From: Pogostemon cablin
Taxonomy: Eukaryota; Streptophyta; Magnoliopsida; Lamiales; Lamiaceae
Direction: 5' to 3'
DNA length: 64,000 nt
NCBI GenBank assembly: GCA_023678885.1
Contig: CM042982.1
Coordinates: 10,106,001 to 10,170,000 of the forward strand
A model generated the notes under the pieces. It was not told the DNA's origin. It saw only the letters and a list, made by a program, of their open reading frames with translations, and did no database searches. Position numbers and translations under genes: made by a program. Positions 1 through 12,235 of this stretch are shown here, piece after piece. Numbering within the stretch: the first letter of the stretch is position 1; each line of letters begins with the position of its first letter.

Positions 1-743
1 TAGTAGCCACTATTAACAAAGTACAATTTTAAATAGCCACATCTCTTAAAATCAATTTTTACTAGCCACTTTTTAGTGCACTCCCCAAATTACCCCCATA
101 ACTGTCAGATAAAGGACGAAAATAAAGGGGTCATCATCAAGTCAATTTTGACTGCAGTAAATGGGGTAGGTGGACCACATTTAAATTTGTAATTAGTGGG
201 TTGGTGGACCACATTTAAAGTTTTAAAATTTTGGATGTGGGTTGGTGGGGTATATCATTAACATCATTTTTACTTCTTTCTCTCCCTTCTTTCTTTCTTT
301 CTCTCTCATCTTTCGTCAAACATCCTCTCTGTTCTTCCCTCCCTTTCGTCCCAAAGTGTCAAGCATAGTGCCACCCCTTTCTGAGTTTTGTTCTCTATTT
401 GCGGTCTCCCACATTATCCATCGGCCGGAATAGGCATTTCCGACTAGGTGCATTCCGGTGAATTTTGTAAATGGTAAATTTTCGGGTATGTATAAAAGCA
501 GTGTTATTGGCATCTCTAAATTGTGAGTTATTTGTGTATAATGTTTCCTACACTGATTTTTAGTACTCATTTTCGAGGATATGGCCTACATTTTGTGTGG
601 TTTTGTTCATATGTGTAAAATGTGAATTAATTTTGTATAATATTTCGTACATGTTGTGGTTTGGAAATGTAATGTGTTGAATGTGACTTAATTGTGTATA
701 CATCATGTGTTGAATGTAGGACCGCAGTGGGGGTGTTCATTTG

Positions 744-1262
744 TTTTTGAATTTTTTTGAAATTTTGGTTGGCCGATAGGGTTTTTGTGTAGGCCGAATA
801 GAACAAATCTTTAGGCCGAATAAAACAAGTGTAGGCCGAATAAAACAAAGTGTAGGAGTAATTATTTTAATTTTTTTGAAATTTTGGTTGGCCGAATAGA
901 GGTTTTTTGTAGTCTGAATAAAACAAATCTTTAGGCCGAATAGAACAAGTGTAGGCCGAATGGAGCAAAGTGTAGGAGTAATTATTTTTATTTTTTTTAA
1001 AATTTTAGTTGGCCGAATAGAGGTTTTTTATAGGCCGAATAGATCAAAGTTTAGGAGTTTTTTTGAATTTTTTTGAAAATGTTGTTTGGCAGAATAGAGC
1101 ATATTTGGTAGGCCGAATAAAGCAATATTGCAGGCCGAATAGATCAAGTGTAGGTCGAATAGATAAATATGAAGTGGGAATAATCTGATAGCACTGACCT
1201 TTGCCGAATAGAGCAATTTCTATAGGCTGAATAGAACAGTTTGTAGGCCGAATAGAATAAAT
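744..1262 (+). repeat. Left subterminal array of the GGCCGAATAG motif
   Basis: About a dozen copies of GGCCGAATAGAACAA (with variants AAACAA, GATCAA, GAGCAA) lie in a higher-order unit of roughly 120 bp. Each unit starts with a T-rich stretch (TTTTTTGAAATTTTGGTT), has three motif copies, and ends in AAGTGTAGGAGTAATTATTTT; units start near 745, 866 and 988. The motif points inward here; the array at 3560-3972 carries it in reverse complement. Confidence 0.85.
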
Positions 1263-1460
1263 ATTTGAGTGTGCCAATATTTGGTCAGTAACTGCAATGA
1301 ATTTACATATAATTATGAGTTTCTGTGTTATTATGTAAGCTGGTTGAATTGATGCAGAGTACATATATATGATGTGTGTTACATATTATTTAGGAAAAAA
1401 ATTTATTATCAGTTTCAGCAACAGTAATTATCTAACATGTGTGGTTTACGTGTGGCAGGA

Positions 1461-2597
1461 TTGGGCGTACGAGCGTCTTCCTGCCCATGCTGCATCGTAT
1501 AGCTATGTCCCTCGCGATAGGGAGAATCTAAGGCCACTTTGCTTGCGATGGATTTTCGTAAAGTGAAGAGGGTTGATAGGAATCTGTTTAATCAGGTATG
1601 AATCATTAATCCATTTCGGTGAAGAAAAATCAGTGATATTGTACCTAAATGTATTGGTTTTTTTTTGCATTAGGATCTTGATGTGGTGGATTTTCCGCGT
1701 GTCCTCGCTAATGAGCGTAGAAGGGGGTATTGGATTGGCATAGAGGATGATCCTTTGGAGGGGTTGATCATGAGGATGTACACCAAGGTATTTTCTAACC
1801 CCAGACGAAAGGTCGTCCGGGGACCTGATTACTCACATCTGGAGCAGCATACCGCAAGGGAAGTATACGATCCTACTAGTAATCTATGGGATCAGCAGTA
1901 CTATTCGAGTGTGGATGTTGAGGATCGGTGGCAGGGCCAGGGCACGGATGACTCTGCAGCGTGGACGTCAAATTGAGATCCGCATTCGTACCGACCTCCC
2001 TATACTCCTAGCCCTGACCAGAGTGGACATGCATCAGGGGAGACGAGGTATGCTGAGTCCAGTTCCTATAATCCGACGCATCATGTTCCTATTTCCTCCG
2101 CTCGTAGTTGGCATGCTTGCTTTGTAAATGAGCATGACTGACAGCAGCACCATGACGCTGTAGTGGATGAGCCCCTAGTGTTTCATGGGAGTTGGATGGG
2201 TGACGCCCACGTATATGATCAGGAAGACTACGGATATGACCAGGGTTTCAAAGAAAGGGTCTTTCGTAGGTTGGATCAGCAAGATGAGTTGTTACACCAG
2301 ATTGCTTATCAGATTGTGTCTGAACGTCAGACATCACATTTCTTTTGACAGGCGCTTACGCTGGAGTTCAAGCGCCTTCGAGCTGATCTTTCCCGGACCT
2401 GGTTGTCTGAGGCTGAGCTATCGAGCTCGAGGTCAGGGGTTAGATATTCCCCTTCTACAGTGGTGGATCCTGTGAGTCCGATGGCCCCCACACCTGTCGT
2501 CCCTGAAGATGGTTTGATGCGTGCTAAGCGGCCCAGAAATTCAACTGCAGCGTTACAGTCATCATTCACAACCACTGAACGGGAGCGCCGCTGGTAA
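1461..2597 (+). pseudogene. Decayed exons of a transposon-borne plant protein (N-terminal part)
   Basis: A splice-like acceptor (GTGTGGCAG, 1459) leads into DWAYERLPAHAASY... with the W-x-Y-E-x-LP pattern seen in plant mobile-domain and DUF1985/Ulp1 transposon proteins. A one-base frameshift follows, then KVKRVDRNLFNQ and a donor GTATGA (~1595), an intron, and an acceptor before 1675. The next exon gives DLDVVDFPRVLANERRRGYW and continues to WDQQYYSSVDVEDRW. From 1975 on the frame is broken by stops, but coding-like Ser/Pro-rich and coiled-coil-like sequence (FKERVFRRLDQQDELLHQ, 2248-2300) runs to a stop near 2597. Family assignment is by resemblance only; it may be a plant mobile-domain gene rather than Ulp1-linked. 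Confidence 0.45.
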
Positions 2598-2883
2598 ATG
2601 TACTAGCGACTTAAGACAAGTAGAGATCTGTAAGTGCTAGTCTACTATTTTAGACATTTTCATATATTACTTTAAACACATGACACCTATTGTTAATGCA
2701 TTGTTGAATTCATGGTCGACATGGGACTCAGGTATGGAATAGGCAGTGATTTTTTCACTGGGATGGAGGACCTCAGTGTTTGATTTGACGACCAGGTAAT
2801 TGAGAGAGTGTTCATGTGTATACTTAATATGTAAATATGTTCATTATTTCATATTTTTTTGTAATATATTTCTATATGTTTCA

Positions 2884-3330
2884 GCACCTGGATGCATACC
2901 TCCGGTTATTATCAGAGCGACCAGCTGACGTAGGCGTACACGTCGAAGAAGATGTTGGATCCTACTGCATTCTGGACATGCAATTCTCTGTACGTAACAA
3001 CCACATTACAATGGACCATAAAATTTACCATTTAAATTTAAGACTAATATTATACAATGATTTTCCTGTAAGGTCCGAGTTCAATCCGTATGGAATAAGC
3101 ACACGAGGCGGTACAAAGATGACAAAACGATATTTGCCAACATAACTGATGACTTGTTGACAGATCTTCGTGAGTAAGCCCAAGGGCGATTGCCCGTGTG
3201 GAGAGGGTCGAGGCCATGGTTAGAGTGTGACGTGGTATTTTATCTTAACCCTTGATGTAATTAAATAATAATATCTCCTACTTTGACCAAGTGTTTTACA
3301 TCTAATATCTGCATTCCTTTTAACTTACTT
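2884..3330 (+). pseudogene. Ulp1-like (C48 peptidase) remnant
   Basis: After an acceptor-like TTTCAG (2878-2883) the sequence reads HLDAYLRLLSERPADVG and, further on, DVGSYCILDMQFSV. An intron-like stretch separates it from VWNKHTRRYKDDKTIF...DDLLTDLRE followed by a stop and RPWLECDVVFYLNP. The order (HLDAYL-type helix, then a W-x-x-x-D-x-V strand) resembles the entrance of the catalytic domain of Ulp1-like proteases carried by plant MULEs. The expected HW catalytic motif and the later Asp/Gln/Cys are not found, and at least one in-frame stop is present, so this is inactive. Identification is tentative. Confidence 0.4.
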
Positions 3331-3559
3331 TGGCAGATATTGTTCATAGTCTACACGACAGCGCACTACTACTCGTGTGCACTGATTAACCAGTTCACCA
3401 CTCCACCTTTGTATACCAACCCTTCCCAAGCTTCACCCCAACACATCCCAACTTTTTTATAACTCATCTGCACATTTTTTCAAGAAAAATTTAATGACAT
3501 CAACATTAAAACATTAGAAAATTAGTCGCAACATTAAAACATTAGAAAATTACACTCAT

Positions 3560-3972
3560 ATTGTATTCAATTCGGCCAACAGATTAATGTATGCAGCCCT
3601 ACATTGTTTCAATATTCGGCCTACCTTGACACACCTTAAAAAGTCTCAGTATATTTTTCTTCTATTCGGCCTATGTTTCTTCTATTCGGCCCATAAGATT
3701 CTCCTATTCGGCCTACTAAACTTGCTTTATTCGGCCTACGTGTTTTTAAAATGAAAAATTCTTGGAAAATTTAGTTCTTCTATTCGGCCTACGTCTTTTT
3801 ATTCGGCCCACAGTGTTTGTCTATTCGGCCTACAAATGTTGTTCTATTCGGCCAACTAATTTTCTAAAATTAAGAGAGAAATTTTTGGCCTATGCGGCCA
3901 ACATTTCTGATATTCGGCCTACAAAGTTGTTCTAATCGGCCAACAAGTCTTCTTTTATTCGGCCTACTCACC
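3560..3972 (-). repeat. Right subterminal array of the GGCCGAATAG motif (inverted)
   Basis: About a dozen copies of TTCTATTCGGCC(TAC), the reverse complement of the motif at 744-1262, with variable 10-30 bp spacers. Together the two arrays form a symmetrical subterminal arrangement flanking the coding exons. Confidence 0.85.
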
Positions 3973-4373
3973 ATGTTTAACTATTTGACAAAATCTAGGG
4001 TTAGTATGTAATGCACCGGGTGCACTTAGTACTTTATAGACTAAATATAGGGTGTAATGGTGAAGAATAAATGCAAATACAATCTAACATGAGTGGTGAA
4101 GATTTAATGTGGAAAGAATTTTGAATGTGACAAAATTATTCTAATCGACATACAATTTTTTCTATTATAAAATGTTAAATAAATAAAATACACTTATGAG
4201 GCATGTAAAAATTATAAAATTAAGGCATTCATAACTGTTAAAACAAGTTTAAACATACTTTGTACACTTGCTCCCCAAAATCTCACACCTCTCTAAAAAA
4301 CTAGAAATTTTCTTCCAAATGTTCAACCTCTAAAATAACTAGTAGAAAATTTTTTAATAAATGTTGGACCACC

Positions 4374-4398
4374 ATATATATATATATATATATATATA
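4374..4398. repeat. (TA)n microsatellite
   Basis: Short run of TA dinucleotides inside the right arm of the MULE-like element. Confidence 0.9.
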
Positions 4399-4892
4399 CC
4401 TCATTTATTTTGTATGGATATGAGGGAGCACATGCCTACATAGGAGTACTAGGTATTAGGTATTGTACTTTACCACTTTATTCAGAAATAAAGAGGAATC
4501 TGATTCCTTTACTGTACGTTTGGTACTTTTGGTCAAAAAGTGTGGAATCTCATTCTCCAAACATTTGAAAAATGGGTCCCCCTCAAGTGCATTTTGGCCA
4601 ATTCCTTTAAAAGTGGCTAAAAAAAATTATATATAACACATGTGGCCACTTAAAATTACACTTAAGTAATAGTGACTACTTTTTGCCATTTTCACTATAT
4701 TTTTTCAATTTTAACAATTACAGAGTTCGAGAACATGTGATCGTCAATAAAATAGGATCCAAAAGCTGTCATTTAAATTAATAAACAATCCAAACATATA
4801 AGCATTAAAGCTCCACTTTACAAGACATTCAGTTTCTCAATTTATTGATTAAATCATACACAATTTGATTAAATCAATAGTTGTTGTTAGTG

Positions 4893-5185
4893 GTTAGGTG
4901 TCAACCAAAGTTCCACACCGGTTAGAAGTGGAGAAGGCTGTGGGTTTATAATTTTGGAGGAAAATGTTGGTTGGGTGTCAACCAAAGTCCCACATCGGTT
5001 AGACATGGGGAAGGTTGAGGGTTTATAATTGAGAGATGAACTCTCCCTAGCATGAGGCCTTTTGGGTGTGATACCCAGAGTGGTAAAACCGTGCGGGCCA
5101 GTGGGCGGCCCAAAGTGAACAATATCATGCTAGTGGATTGAGTGAGCCCGCTCCCTGGACGGATAAACCCAACAGTTGTCTCATA
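4893..5185. repeat. Dispersed repeat with CCCACATCGGTTAGA motif, partly duplicated
   Basis: Two tandem partial copies (near 4897 and 4968) of GTCAACCAAAGTYCCACAYCGGTTAGA-type sequence are followed by GAAGGYTGWGGGTTTATAATT. Then comes the block GGTAAAACCGTGCGGGCC...GGCCCAAAGTGAACAATATC. This combination is common as a dispersed repeat or solo LTR/TRIM-like unit in eudicot genomes (from general knowledge). No coding potential was seen. Ends are approximate. Confidence 0.55.
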
Positions 5186-5396
5186 TAAGTAATTTGCATT
5201 CCTCAAGTTACACAACTGGATCCAAAAAATAAATAAATTCATGTGGCGCAACCGTAATAATTAAACAGCAATTATCGAATCATGTAATTGCCAAAATATT
5301 GATCAAATTACAAAAAAATAATTTTACTTCATGATTCAAATAATAAATGTTTGAATCTAAAATCAATTTTACAAATTTTAGAGACAAAATTAGGGT

Positions 5397-5878
5397 GGCT
5401 CTGATACCACTTGTTAGAAATAAAACAATTAGATCCAAAACACCTTAATCCCTAACATGATTCAACAAGATCCATAAAATAATTAAATAGAGGAATATCT
5501 GGATTCATTGATCTTCTTATGCTGAATTAAATGGAAGATCAGCAGGTGTAAAACCTTCCTCCACTATGCCTCTTGATTTCCCTCAGGACCTTCGTAATCT
5601 TTTCAGATGTGGAAAGAGAAAACTGCGTGCAGCTTAGTGTCTGGGATCATAACCTAGGGTATCTATATATATATTACTCCAATCATGCCACCCATAATCA
5701 CCTGATATGTAATATTAGGTATCTACTCATTGGCCCATATCAAATAATGTAGCCCATGGACTTTTACTTTATTTTAATCACTTAATTAAGTCCAACATAT
5801 TATTTGAATAGCTACTATAATTGAATATTAATATATTGCCCACAATTAAATTACATAGGAAATATAAATTTCCTAACA
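5397..5878 (-). mobile_element. LTR plus primer-binding site of a truncated retrotransposon
   Basis: Read on the minus strand, an LTR of 467 bp runs from TGTTAGGAAA (5878) to TTTCTAACA (5412), with matching TGTTAG/CTAACA tips. Two bases later comes TGGTATCAGAGCC (5409-5397), the standard primer site for initiator tRNA-Met. The internal region would lie at lower coordinates, but no gag or pol is found before the repeat at 4893-5185. The element is therefore a 5' end stub, probably Copia. Confidence 0.75.
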
Positions 5879-7423
5879 GCTGATACATATACAGTTCAAA
5901 TATTTGTAAAACGAAAAAAATATCGACCTCATTCACAGTTGTTCCTATGGATCGGAAATCATATAATAAGTTTATCAACTGAAAATATCAGCAGGTTTTT
6001 CATAGATTAAATTTTAAAGATAGGAATGATTGCCAAGAAAATAAGCATATAACATTGTTAAGTGCCTAATAATCCACCTGTAAACAACACAAAAGGAGAA
6101 ATCAATTGATGCTTCACATAAGATTTACCAATCTTTGCATACTTAGGATTGGAGAAGTTTGCAAACTGATATTTAAATCACAACAAACATTTAGTATTAG
6201 AGTTAAAGAAAGTGTTCCTATAAGAATGAAGCATTCATTTAATTAAACTGTAAGTGACAACATAGATTAATGAGTTGGACGATGTGAGTTAAGCATTCAT
6301 GCAACTAAGATGTTACCACAAAAGCTACCATGAAATTCATTTGGTACACTTGTAGCACTCACAGTCTAAAAGCTTATCATCAAGTTGAGAACATATGTTC
6401 ATGTATATAAATATTCTGTGCACAATTCATGTGATATTTTTGAGGTTTTAGAGATTGGATAATGGGACATTAGGGAGACGATTAATGTGAGTTGAGAGAT
6501 CATTTTCTCTTGTTAATTGGGTTCAATAGGAAGATTTAAACTTAATTGTTGTAAGCTGATAAACTCCAATAATATGTGTTATAGATGAATTCAATTACCT
6601 CTGGATCTAGCTTGTAATTAGCCAATCCACACAATTACTTGTGTGGCTCTATGCAAGCATCAGTATATAATAACATGCTATCAACTCAATAAAAAAATCA
6701 ATGGATTGATCTACAAACTAGCTATATATAAATGAGATTAGCCAAATAATTGCACAATTAAATTGAGAGAATTTATAGAGGCTTTTAATAAGTGATTTTA
6801 TCTGGATTACTGTTCAAATCAACACAAATTCAGCGGTTGTCAATTCTGTACTTATTGCCAATTAAAATCGAAAAGCATACAATTAGTTTATGAGAACAAA
6901 ATGGAAGAAACCAAAACTGGAGAGAAGAGTGAACATCACAACAGTTTCTTCGTCACAACTTACTTAATTATCAACAAAACTAATTATTTATTTAATAACC
7001 CAAAGAAATATGCAATCTTTTGAAACAAAAGAAATCCAAGAAGAAATGCTTACGTACCCAAATCTGAATCTTTAAACAGTAATGAAGACGGCAGTGGGCG
7101 GTGAGAGATGGATAGGAAGCGATGCCAATATAAATGAATATAACGCAGACGAAGAAACTCACCATAACTCCATTCTTAACGGCAAACAAAGATTATTCTC
7201 ACATCAGCATTTCATGTCAAGTGACAACTCAGCAGTAAATCTCATTTAGTAACGTGAGAAAAATGAAAAAAAAAAGTTAGAAAAATGTATAATTAAAATT
7301 TTATCCTTAAAAAAAATGGTCAAAAGTATTACAAAATATAACTGAAATCGTCACCCATAGAAACGGTGAAAGTATCACTAGGCATATTTACAGGTATTCT
7401 AACAAACTATTAAAAATATATAT
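5879..7423. other. AT-rich intergenic stretch without recognised gene
   Basis: No open frame of convincing length, no splice-supported exon and no clear repeat border was seen. The short frames at 5778-5978 and 6992-7189 have no recognisable product. Confidence 0.5.
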
Positions 7424-7425
7424 TA

Positions 7426-7633
7426 CTCCTACTGCTCCAAAAAAACAAATAAAATTTTAATACATCATATTTTCATCAAGGTCAGTCTCACCTAATATCC
7501 CTGATATACTTTATCATTTATTTATTACTTAAAAATACAACTTTACCTGTTAATAACATTGACTTTATAATAAAACAACTTTTCTTAAATGTCGTATCTA
7601 CAGTAAATGTGAAAGCTTCCGAAATGGAGGGAG
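7426..7633. mobile_element. Degenerate Stowaway-like MITE
   Basis: Left tip TACTCCTACTGCTCC, right tip AATGGAGGGAGTA; the tips are inverted and bordered by TA. Length 208 bp, no coding. Confidence 0.65.
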
Positions 7634-8274
7634 TACAATATATAGTATAAGTAAATGTATTACAACATGTAACTAAAGTAATTTTATTATCTAAAAATTT
7701 TATATATTTTTAATCTATGTTATAATTTTAAAGGTTAATTAACATACCATTTGTAAAGTATAACTCCACACATATAATTTTTCCTAAGTGATCACTTATT
7801 TAGTCTATGTTAGGACCACCTCAAACCTCACTTGATATGGAATTGTAGTAGTATTTAATAATTTTAAAATGTCAAAACATTTTTTATTTTTTATTTTTTT
7901 GGATTGCTTAGGTGGAAGTAGGCAAAGATTAATTAATGGAAGAACAAAGAAGAAGTTGAAAGTAGAGAGAAATTGCAAATGTTTGCATACCAAATATAGA
8001 GATGAAGTTAGGAGAGTTGGGGTTGGTACACTTGGTGTACGGTACACCAAATGTTGGGGGAAAGAAAACTTGTTTGTTGTAGTTAGGGATGTGAGCGGGT
8101 AGGGTACTCGCTTATTTTGGGTACTCGTATCTAATTAAAAAAAACTACTCGTATTCGTATACGTCTCGTTTAAAAAATTTATTATAGTACCCGCACCCTT
8201 CCCACTACCGTTTATCAATACCCGATACTTATACCCGTTTAATATTCATTTATTTTATATATATTTATATTTTT

Positions 8275-8749
<475 letters not shown>

Positions 8750-8926
8750 CGGGGTACCATCGAGTATTTGAGGCATTACCCGAACCCGTCCCAACCCTTA
8801 ATGATATTTTTCACAACTACATGTACTCGTCCCAAACTCGTTTACAACTACCTGTACATACCCATTAGGGTTCGGGTAGATCGCATATCCGAAAATACTC
8901 ATCTCATTGTCATCCCCAGTTGTAGT

Positions 8927-9640
8927 GATATGTTTCTTGTCTTTTTCCAATCATGGAGTCATAACTCATAAGTAGGTCCATGTTCTGACCTTGATCTATT
9001 TTGTGATCCATTTGGAGTTATAGGGGTTAGATCATCTTCACCATGTCTTATTAATGAATCATCAATTCACTCTTTTACTCTCTCTCCTAAATTTTGGCCT
9101 CTTTTGCCTCCGTGTATAAAAGCAAGCATGACATGTAGACCTAGTTGAGTTTCTTGCATCATAGAATATAACTTTCTTTGGACATAAAATTGTAGAATAG
9201 GAGTTCAATTAATATAGAAGATATGAGATTGATCTTTTACTATTGCAGTTGGACAACAAAGCTCTCCAAAATGTTTTTAGTCATATTTGTCATTTAAGTT
9301 TTATCAAGAATGTTTGTTTGAAGATTATATGGAGTTAGAAAACTATAAAAATGATCATTTATATTTGTTTTGTGTCAAATCTAAGTGTGTAATGTGGTGG
9401 TGACATATATAATAGAGTATTAATTGATCATTTATGTTTGTTTTGTGTTTTAGTAATATATGTTTTAACTTTATGTTAAATCAAAGTGTGAAATGTAGTG
9501 ATGATATGTATAATAGAGCCCTAAAACAATCCTAGAAGCATTGGTTGAATTTTATTTTCTTACTTATGTGTCAATCATATAAATAATGACATATGAGATG
9601 ATACAAAAAATGACATAGGAGATTTCTTGTGTGTTTTTTA
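8927..9640. other. Intergenic stretch without recognised gene
   Basis: AT-rich, no supported exon. The segments near 9345-9400 and 9415-9490 are similar to each other (GATCATTTATRTTTGTTTTGTG ... AATGTRGTGRTGA), suggesting an old local duplication. Confidence 0.5.
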
Positions 9641-9642
9641 TA

Positions 9643-10138
9643 GTTCCTCCGTCTGCTCGAATGATCTTTTTTTTCATTTTGATTGCCCACTTCAAAGAGT
9701 CTTATATTCTTTTTTACACATATAAGACTCACATACCCACTAATACAATTAAAATATAGAGTCCACACTACCAAAAATACAACTACCCACTATACATTAA
9801 ATAATACTCCCTCCATCCCAAAAATACATTAATGTATTTGGTGGCACAAAACTTAAGAAAAGTAATTTTTTGGGGGTATTTTGGGTAATTGAATAGAATA
9901 AAATGTATGATATAGTTGATTTTGACTAGATTGTGTATAGAAAGAATGTGATATTTTTGTAATATTGTAGTATTGTAAGGTTATTGATATTGTGTATTGT
10001 TTCCATTTTTAAGGTGCAAATGTATTTTTGGGATGAACCAGAATGGAAAGTGTGAATATATTCTTGAGACGAAGGAAGTAATACTTCTTAATCCGCGTAC
10101 AAAATAGTAAATAATCCTCATTTGAGCGAACGGAGGAA
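9643..10138. mobile_element. Stowaway-like MITE interrupted by a second MITE
   Basis: Left tip TTCCTCCGTCTGCTCGAATG and right tip CATTTGAGCGAACGGAGGAA are inverted and flanked by TA. Its interior closely follows the intact relative at 10760-10986 (GACTCACATACCCACTAATA..., CACTATACATTAAATAAT). That likeness is broken between about 9806 and 10080 by the inner MITE. Confidence 0.8.
9807..10078. mobile_element. Stowaway-like MITE nested in the MITE 9643-10138
   Basis: Left tip CTCCCTCCATCCCAAAAATA, right tip TATTCTTGAGACGAAGGAAG, flanked by TA on both sides. Length 272 bp. Removing it restores the outer MITE to the order seen in its relative at 10760-10986. Confidence 0.8.
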
Positions 10139-10255
10139 ATATATGTAAATTATGCTTATTTTTAATTAAATTGTGTGTTCTAAAATAATTTAACTATTAA
10201 TAAATATATCAATATATTATAACCATCATACAAAATCGTCTCAAATAAGTACAGA

Positions 10256-10505
10256 CAGGGGCGTATCTATGTGAAGGCAGCCCCGGGCTCAAGCCCAGGG
10301 CTGCCCACCAAAAACTCATTATATTATATGTAAATAATTTGTATTTTTAAGTTTAACCCAGCCCAAAAAAAATTTAAGCCCACCCAAATAAAACAAAAAA
10401 TAAATATATCTTCTCAAATTATATAATATATTCTATGAGCCCATTACAATAAATATTAAAATTTAGCTCATTCTCCATCCACTTTTAAGAAGGTGATTCG
10501 TGTGT

Positions 10506-10597
<92 letters not shown>

Positions 10598-10656
10598 TTT
10601 TTATTTTTTTTAATAAATTTAGCTCACCCTACTGCGGTTTTCTGAATTCGCCCCCG
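10256..10656. mobile_element. Non-autonomous hAT-like element (401 bp) with 8 bp target duplication
   Basis: AGTACAGA is present at 10248-10255 and 10657-10664. The element begins CAGGGGCGTATC and ends ATTCGCCCCCG, giving CAGGGGCG/CGGGGGCG tips. A GC-rich self-complementary stretch (CAGCCCCGGGCT...AGCCCAGGGCTG) lies at 10280-10306 and a (TA)n tract at 10514-10593. Confidence 0.85.
10514..10593. repeat. (TA)n microsatellite
   Basis: About 80 bp of uninterrupted TA inside the hAT-like element. Confidence 0.95.
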
Positions 10657-10759
10657 AGTACAGATAGACTTTCTCTAATAATTTATAAATATTTTAAAGC
10701 CAATTATCATGACCGTTGGTACACAGTCACAAACTAGTGCATATTTTAATTAGAATATA

Positions 10760-10986
10760 CTCCCTCTGTCCCACTCAAATGGTTCATTTTTGCCATTTTG
10801 GTCGTCACAATCAAAGGGTCCCCTTTCCTTTTTTATACACATGGGACCCACACACTCCCTCTAATACAATTAAAATACGGAGCCCACACTCCTACAAATA
10901 CAACTACCCACTGCACATTAAATAATAATACTACTTAATCCACGTGCCAAAAGACAAAAACAACCTTTTTGTCGGGACGGAGGGAG
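10760..10986. mobile_element. Stowaway-like MITE
   Basis: CTCCCTCTGTCCCACTCAAA at the left, GTCGGGACGGAGGGAG at the right, TA on both sides; 227 bp, no coding. It serves as the uninterrupted reference for the nested pair at 9643-10138. Confidence 0.9.
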
Positions 10987-10988
10987 TA

Positions 10989-12086
10989 CCAAAAACAAAA
11001 GCAATATATTTAGGTTGCGTTCAAATTAGGTGGGGTTTATCTTTAAAAAAGCACGTCACTTTTTTTTTTGTCCCCCTAATTAACTTGTAATTGGATCAAA
11101 CATAATGAGATATACGTTATATGGCTATATAAGGCCTGCCTTCCTTTTAAACCCAATTGCTTATTTGTAGAAAAAATTCCATACAATTGGGTTGAGTGGC
11201 CCATTTTCAAATGAAATTTAGAAAAAACTGAGAAGCCTATTCTTTTTCAAGCCCAAATTCCCTTATCATCCCAATTCCCATATTTCCCTAAATATTTATA
11301 CTCCACACGAACTATCAATCTTTCCTGTATTCCGAAAAATTCTTTAACACCTGTCCAATATTCCTCACAATATATTACACGATAATAACATTTTATACTT
11401 TATTTATCATTTTAAAAAATTAAAATTTCCAAATATATCAATAAAATTATGGGTGAGTCTTAGGTGATCATGGCTCACCGATAACCTCTCATATGGAGAG
11501 TATGCGCTGTGTACACTCCATATGAGAAGGTCATCGGTAACCCGCCTCTAAAATTAATAAAGAAGCAATTTCCATGGATAATATGAAGTACCAGAGTACC
11601 AAATGTGGACGATAGTGTTTGCCTTATGAAGAGTTAGTCTACTGTAAATCGAATTTACGGACAAATAAAGAAGAACATAAAAGACACAATACAAGAATTT
11701 ATGTGGAGAAAAATTACGGACCAAGAGAATACCACTATATGAAAATTTTTTACAGTCACATAAAATTTCTCTCTTCCGACCTCAATCCCTACACTCTTAC
11801 AATTTTTTGTCTAATTCACACATTTCTTCCCACTCTCACAACCGAGAATAAAAGAAAGGAATTTAAAAATAATCAAACATAAAGATTAAAGTGTACTTGA
11901 TTGGTGCACTAGACATCAAAGGTCTTCTTATAGAGCACCAATGATCCCTCCCCTTTTACACTACAGTCCAATATGAGACAAAAGCAAAGGAAAAATCACT
12001 TCTTTTATCTTTGACAAATCTAACAGGGACCACTGTTATGATTGGAAAATGACATAATAATATCTTAATTAATTAAAAATAAAATA
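10989..12086. other. Intergenic stretch without recognised gene
   Basis: AT-rich. It contains the hairpin at 11477-11538 and an unsupported open frame at 11619-11882. No exon or domain was recognised. Confidence 0.5.
11477..11538. repeat. Imperfect inverted repeat / hairpin
   Basis: Arms of 22-23 bases (ACCGATAACCTCTCATATGG... at 11477-11498; right arm 11516-11538) pair with two mismatches and one bulge around a 17 base loop. It could be a small MITE core or a precursor-like fold. Confidence 0.7.
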
Positions 12087-12235
12087 TACTCCCTCCGTCC
12101 CTCCCAAACATCACCGGTTGCCTTTTGTGCATAGATTAAGAACTATTATTATTTTATGTGTAATGGATATTTGTATTAGTAGTGAGTGGTGGGCCACATG
12201 TGGTACTTTTTTTACTAAAAGTGAGAAATGGGGAC

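Larger units (their letters stand above)
1..4687. mobile_element. MULE-like element carrying decayed Ulp1-type coding exons (left tip outside window)
   Basis: The first ~200 bases (TAGTAGCCACTATT..., then AATTTTAAATAGCCACA) match the reverse complement of the right end near 4560-4687, which finishes in ...AGTGACTACTTTTTGCC. These are terminal inverted repeats, and the outermost ~9 bases (GGCAAAAAG) of the left copy lie before base 1. The same two ends occur, in the opposite orientation, around the 1.16 kb element at 33569-34727. Inside lie two arrays of a GGCCGAATAG motif in inverted orientation and coding remnants between them. No DDE transposase is visible, so the element was probably non-autonomous. 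The GGCAAAA-type tip and long inverted repeats suggest Mutator superfamily, but no target duplication can be checked because the left flank is missing. Confidence 0.7.

Noticed and set aside
744..1262. Regularly repeated motif that might suggest a CRISPR-like array
   Set aside because: Units are variable, spacers are related T-rich sequence, and the context is a plant transposon.
10504..10737. Frame with alternating Tyr-Ile
   Set aside because: Translation of the (TA)n microsatellite.
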